The position numbers and the translations under genes were made by a program. Below, piece after piece: positions 61,992 through 64,000 of a DNA stretch of 64,000 nt. Positions within the stretch are counted from its first letter, which is position 1. Every line of letters starts with the position of its first letter. This DNA comes from Streptomyces sp. Ncost-T10-10d (GTDB lineage Bacteria > Actinomycetota > Actinomycetes > Streptomycetales > Streptomycetaceae). The notes below the pieces were generated by a model. The model searched no databases. It worked only from the letters and a program-made list of their open reading frames with translations, and was not told where the DNA came from. The stretch spans positions 124,001-188,000 of the forward strand of contig NZ_FMDF01000227.1 of the NCBI RefSeq assembly GCF_900091955.1. The letters are read 5' to 3'.

Positions 61992-62732
61992 ACCCTCGAA
62001 GAACCGCGGCGCATGCTCGTGCAGGCCCGGGACGAACCGTCCCCGCTGTACGAGCCGGAGGATCGCGGGGCCTACGAGGACCTCGGGGCCTTCACCCGTA
62101 ACGTCCCGCTGGACGATTCCCGGCTGGACCTCCCGGCGGATCTGGCGGACGTGCTGCGTTCCTGGTCGCTGACCCGTCCGCCGGGGGGTTTCGTATCCCG
62201 CCCGGACCTGCGCAAGCACGCAAGGCAGGGCCTGGCGGCCGCCCAGCGACTGGCCGGGCATCTCGGGCCGTCGTGTGCGGTGCGCTACCGGGACGAGCGC
62301 CACGGGCCAGCGAAGTGGGTGTGCTGGGGTTGCGATCGCCTCCACTGGGAGCGCGACAGCCACGGCACGCCCCCGCACCCGGTCGACATCACGGTCGAGG
62401 GCGAGTACAAGTTCGGTCCGCTGCGCTCCGACGGATTCGGGGACTTCTTCCCGGATGACCCCGCCGCCGCCCTGGTCCTGTCCGACGACCTCGTCGCCGC
62501 TCTGTACATGTGGGCGGAAAGCATCGACACCACGCTGAACCTGCACCTGCGGGACCGGGAGGACGGCAAGTACGACGCAGAGTGGCAGCGGCTGTTCCGC
62601 GAGGGATTGGACCTGGCGGAACAGATCGCACACGAGCTCGGCCCCGCCCGGACAGTGACCTACAAAGGCCTGGCACATGGTGGCCTGGCCGCACTGACGT
62701 CAGTCACCTGGCAAGGGGACCGGGAGTTGTAG
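61989..62732 (+). CDS. Possible immunity protein of a decayed toxin
   Basis: A 247-residue soluble, acidic protein with no family I can name. It includes SCAVRYRDERHGPAKWVCWG and ADLAEQIAHELGPARTVTYK-like stretches with WVCWGCDRLHW as a CxxC pair. No signal peptide or membrane segment is present. The ATG at 61989 overlaps the stop of a toxin-like remnant by 4 bp, which is the main reason to suspect an immunity role. The frame is intact. Confidence 0.55.
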   Translation: MTLEEPRRMLVQARDEPSPLYEPEDRGAYEDLGAFTRNVPLDDSRLDLPADLADVLRSWSLTRPPGGFVSRPDLRKHARQGLAAAQRLAGHLGPSCAVRYRDERHGPAKWVCWGCDRLHWERDSHGTPPHPVDITVEGEYKFGPLRSDGFGDFFPDDPAAALVLSDDLVAALYMWAESIDTTLNLHLRDREDGKYDAEWQRLFREGLDLAEQIAHELGPARTVTYKGLAHGGLAALTSVTWQGDREL

Positions 62733-62739
62733 ACGTGAG

Positions 62740-63237
62740 ATGAACACGGCCGAGGACCTGGCCGCCCTCGATGCGGCGCTCACCGTGCGGCGAGCGGCGG
62801 GGGCCGGGGGAGACGCCGAGTTCGTCGACGTGGTCATCGCCCTGCGCCGGGCCGTGGTGGTCGCGGCCCACAACCCCGTACTCCCCGATCTCTTCGGCGA
62901 GTTCGCCCCGGCGTTGCGACAGGGTCTCATCGACCTCGTGGAGCTGTTCGGGCTGCGCCGCGAGGACCCGCACCACGGCGACGCGGGCCATGACGCGCTG
63001 GTACGGGCCGTCGTGGCCGACGACGCGGAGTCGGCGGGCCGGGCCGCGCAGACCGAACTGGAGTCCACGCCGGCCCGGCTGCGGGCGGCGTGGTTCCGGT
63101 GGACCCCGGCCTGTCCTTCCCGTTGTCCCCGCCGCCCCGTGATGGTACGTCGGGTTCGGAGAAAGAACGCGGATGAGTCCCCGACCGCCCCCGCGGCGCG
63201 ATGCCCCGTTCACCTTCCGGCGGGCGGTCGGGCGTGA
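62740..63237 (+). pseudogene. Orphan FCD effector domain of a FadR/GntR regulator
   Basis: A 165-codon frame. Residues about 25-120 match the FCD ligand domain of FadR-type regulators: AVVVAAHNPVLPDLFGEFAP, then the DPHHGDAGHDALVRAVVADD metal-site stretch. The N-terminal winged helix is missing, so it cannot bind DNA by itself. The last 45 residues are unlike the family and probably read past a lost stop. It begins 7 bases after the previous gene. I treat it as a fragment left by deletion. Confidence 0.6.
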
Positions 63238-63654
63238 ATCGGGGATGTCCAAGACCGCTCCCGGGGGCGGGCGGAAATGCGGCGCGGGCGTGCCGGCTCG
63301 GCGTGACCGGCGCGGCGAGCCTTCCTCAATGAGCCCTTGGCCTGCGTCTTTTCGGAACGGCGTGAGTCCTCGATCGGTGCTTGCGGGATATGGCAAGACT
63401 TGGACGGGACACGGTCTCGTGACTTGAAGGACACACTCGGGCAACGGAAGCGTCTTCAACTCTTGACACTCACCCCCTCAAGGCAGGAACCTTCCGACAT
63501 CGACGCATGGGAGCGCTCCCACATCGTGCGGGGATTTTCCGCTCGAACGGCACTGCCCGTGTCCTCCCCCCTGAACCAGTCGGCACCCGCACTCACCAGC
63601 GCGTATGCCACGCAGTCAGAACGCCAGTCCCACCCTGGAACAAGGAGTAGTGGA
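63238..63654. other. Promoter region of the sugar-binding protein gene
   Basis: About 415 bases with no convincing gene. It holds a TTGACA hexamer at 63463-63468, the CebR operator at 63508-63521 and an aaggag site at 63641-63646. The first half is lower in GC and shows no frame with codon bias. Confidence 0.6.
63508..63521. promoter_or_regulatory. CebR operator
   Basis: TGGGAGCGCTCCCA is a perfect 14-bp palindrome identical to the known CebR box. CebR is the LacI-family repressor of cello-oligosaccharide use in Streptomyces, released by cellobiose. The site is 134 bases ahead of the binding-protein start. Confidence 0.9.
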
Positions 63655-64000
63655 ATGCGTATCACCCGCACCGTCGCCGGCCGGAGCCGCAGAGTCGCGG
63701 TTCTGGTCACCACGGGCCTGACAGCCTCGGCCCTGTTGCTGACCGGCTGCAGCAGCGATTCGGATACATCGGACAACACGGGCTCCGATGCGAACGGGAA
63801 GATCACGCTGACCGTCGCCGACTTCGGGCAGTTCGGCTACAAGGAAGCCGGTCTCTTCGCCAAGTACCACGAGCTGCACCCGAACATCACGGTCAAGGAA
63901 GACGTCACCTCCGACGAGAAGGTCTACTACCCCAAACTGCTCCAGCAGCTGAACTCGGGCAGCGGTCTCGCCGACGTCCAGGGCATCGAGGTGGGCCGGA
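63655..64000 (+). CDS. cebE: Cello-oligosaccharide binding lipoprotein CebE (3' end outside window)
   Basis: The first 115 codons of a binding lipoprotein. The signal ends in the lipobox LLTGC, followed by a Ser/Asp linker. ITLTVADFGQFGYKEAGLFA and VYYPKLLQQLNSGSGLADVQ match the start of CebE-type proteins (pattern FG-x-FGYK-x-AGL and YYPKLL). With the perfect CebR box upstream and the syntenic position it is very likely cebE, the receptor for cellobiose/cellotriose uptake. The gene runs off the window. Confidence 0.8.
   Translation, partial: MRITRTVAGRSRRVAVLVTTGLTASALLLTGCSSDSDTSDNTGSDANGKITLTVADFGQFGYKEAGLFAKYHELHPNITVKEDVTSDEKVYYPKLLQQLNSGSGLADVQGIEVGR

Noticed and set aside
61807..61992. 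Independent 61-residue small gene
   Set aside because: Only its last dozen residues look like protein family sequence; the better-fitting upstream part is in another frame, so it is listed as a broken toxin tail.

Overview
The window is high-GC DNA with strong third-position G/C bias, GTG and TTG starts beside ATG, GTGA/ATGA translational coupling, SEC-C, SPFH, class E/F sortase and BldD/CebR/DasR-type signals. All of this points to Streptomyces. From memory, gene order from about 26 kb to the right end follows the S. coelicolor chromosome backwards, from cslZ-glxA-cslA (SCO2838-2836) through lpmP (SCO2833), the amino-acid/ectoine ABC operon (SCO2831-2828) and cdgA (SCO2817) to the ceb locus (about SCO2795). 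It is therefore core chromosome rather than plasmid. No insertion sequence, CRISPR array or rRNA was seen.

Left part (1-16.5 kb): a convergent pair of restriction-like genes (an HNH nuclease tail and a PLD-nuclease/helicase/DUF3427 protein) in less biased DNA. Then come small housekeeping or accessory genes (RidA-like, S1 protein, GNAT, SEC-C/TPR), a DUF3311 plus Na+/solute symporter pair, a YidC-type insertase, an FAH hydrolase, a UPF0303/Gfo-Idh pair and a ROK regulator. Several genes here are broken: a class E sortase (frameshift), the ROK regulator (frameshift), a LAATG-anchored surface protein (in-frame TGA) and a subtilase tail.

Phosphonate region (16.6-24.4 kb): a GntR/UTRA regulator, an amino-acid-oxidase-like flavoenzyme, a phosphonatase-like HAD, a complete ABC importer and a HAD-IIA phosphatase. 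One 20-bp operator-like sequence occurs both before the operon and before the HAD-IIA gene (19/20 match). This looks like uptake and oxidative breakdown of an aminoethylphosphonate.

Cell-surface glycan region (24.5-37.7 kb): class F sortase with a secreted partner, cslZ (GH6), glxA (radical copper oxidase), cslA (GT2 synthase), a secreted NlpC/peptidoglycan-binding protein, an SPFH protein, the LPMO lpmP with two DasR-type sites, an acyl-CoA ligase and a secreted beta/gamma-crystallin-like protein. CslA, GlxA, CslZ and LpmP together make and remodel the tip glycan needed for apical growth and development.

Middle and right (38-64 kb): an MFS exporter with a long palindromic operator, three matching tRNA-Lys(CUU) genes, an IclR-linked ehuBCDA importer, a hydroxyacid dehydrogenase with an EutA-like protein, an LLM flavoprotein, the c-di-GMP enzyme CdgA with a perfect BldD box upstream, and an M6-like protease. 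A three-gene nuclease/unknown/helicase operon resembles a Dna2 protein split into parts. These are followed by a PAP2 protein, histidine phosphatase, XRE/TPR regulator, spermidine-synthase-like protein, a toxin remnant with an overlapping immunity-like gene, an orphan FCD domain and the start of cebE behind a perfect CebR operator. Functions were assigned by reading motifs only; no database search was run.
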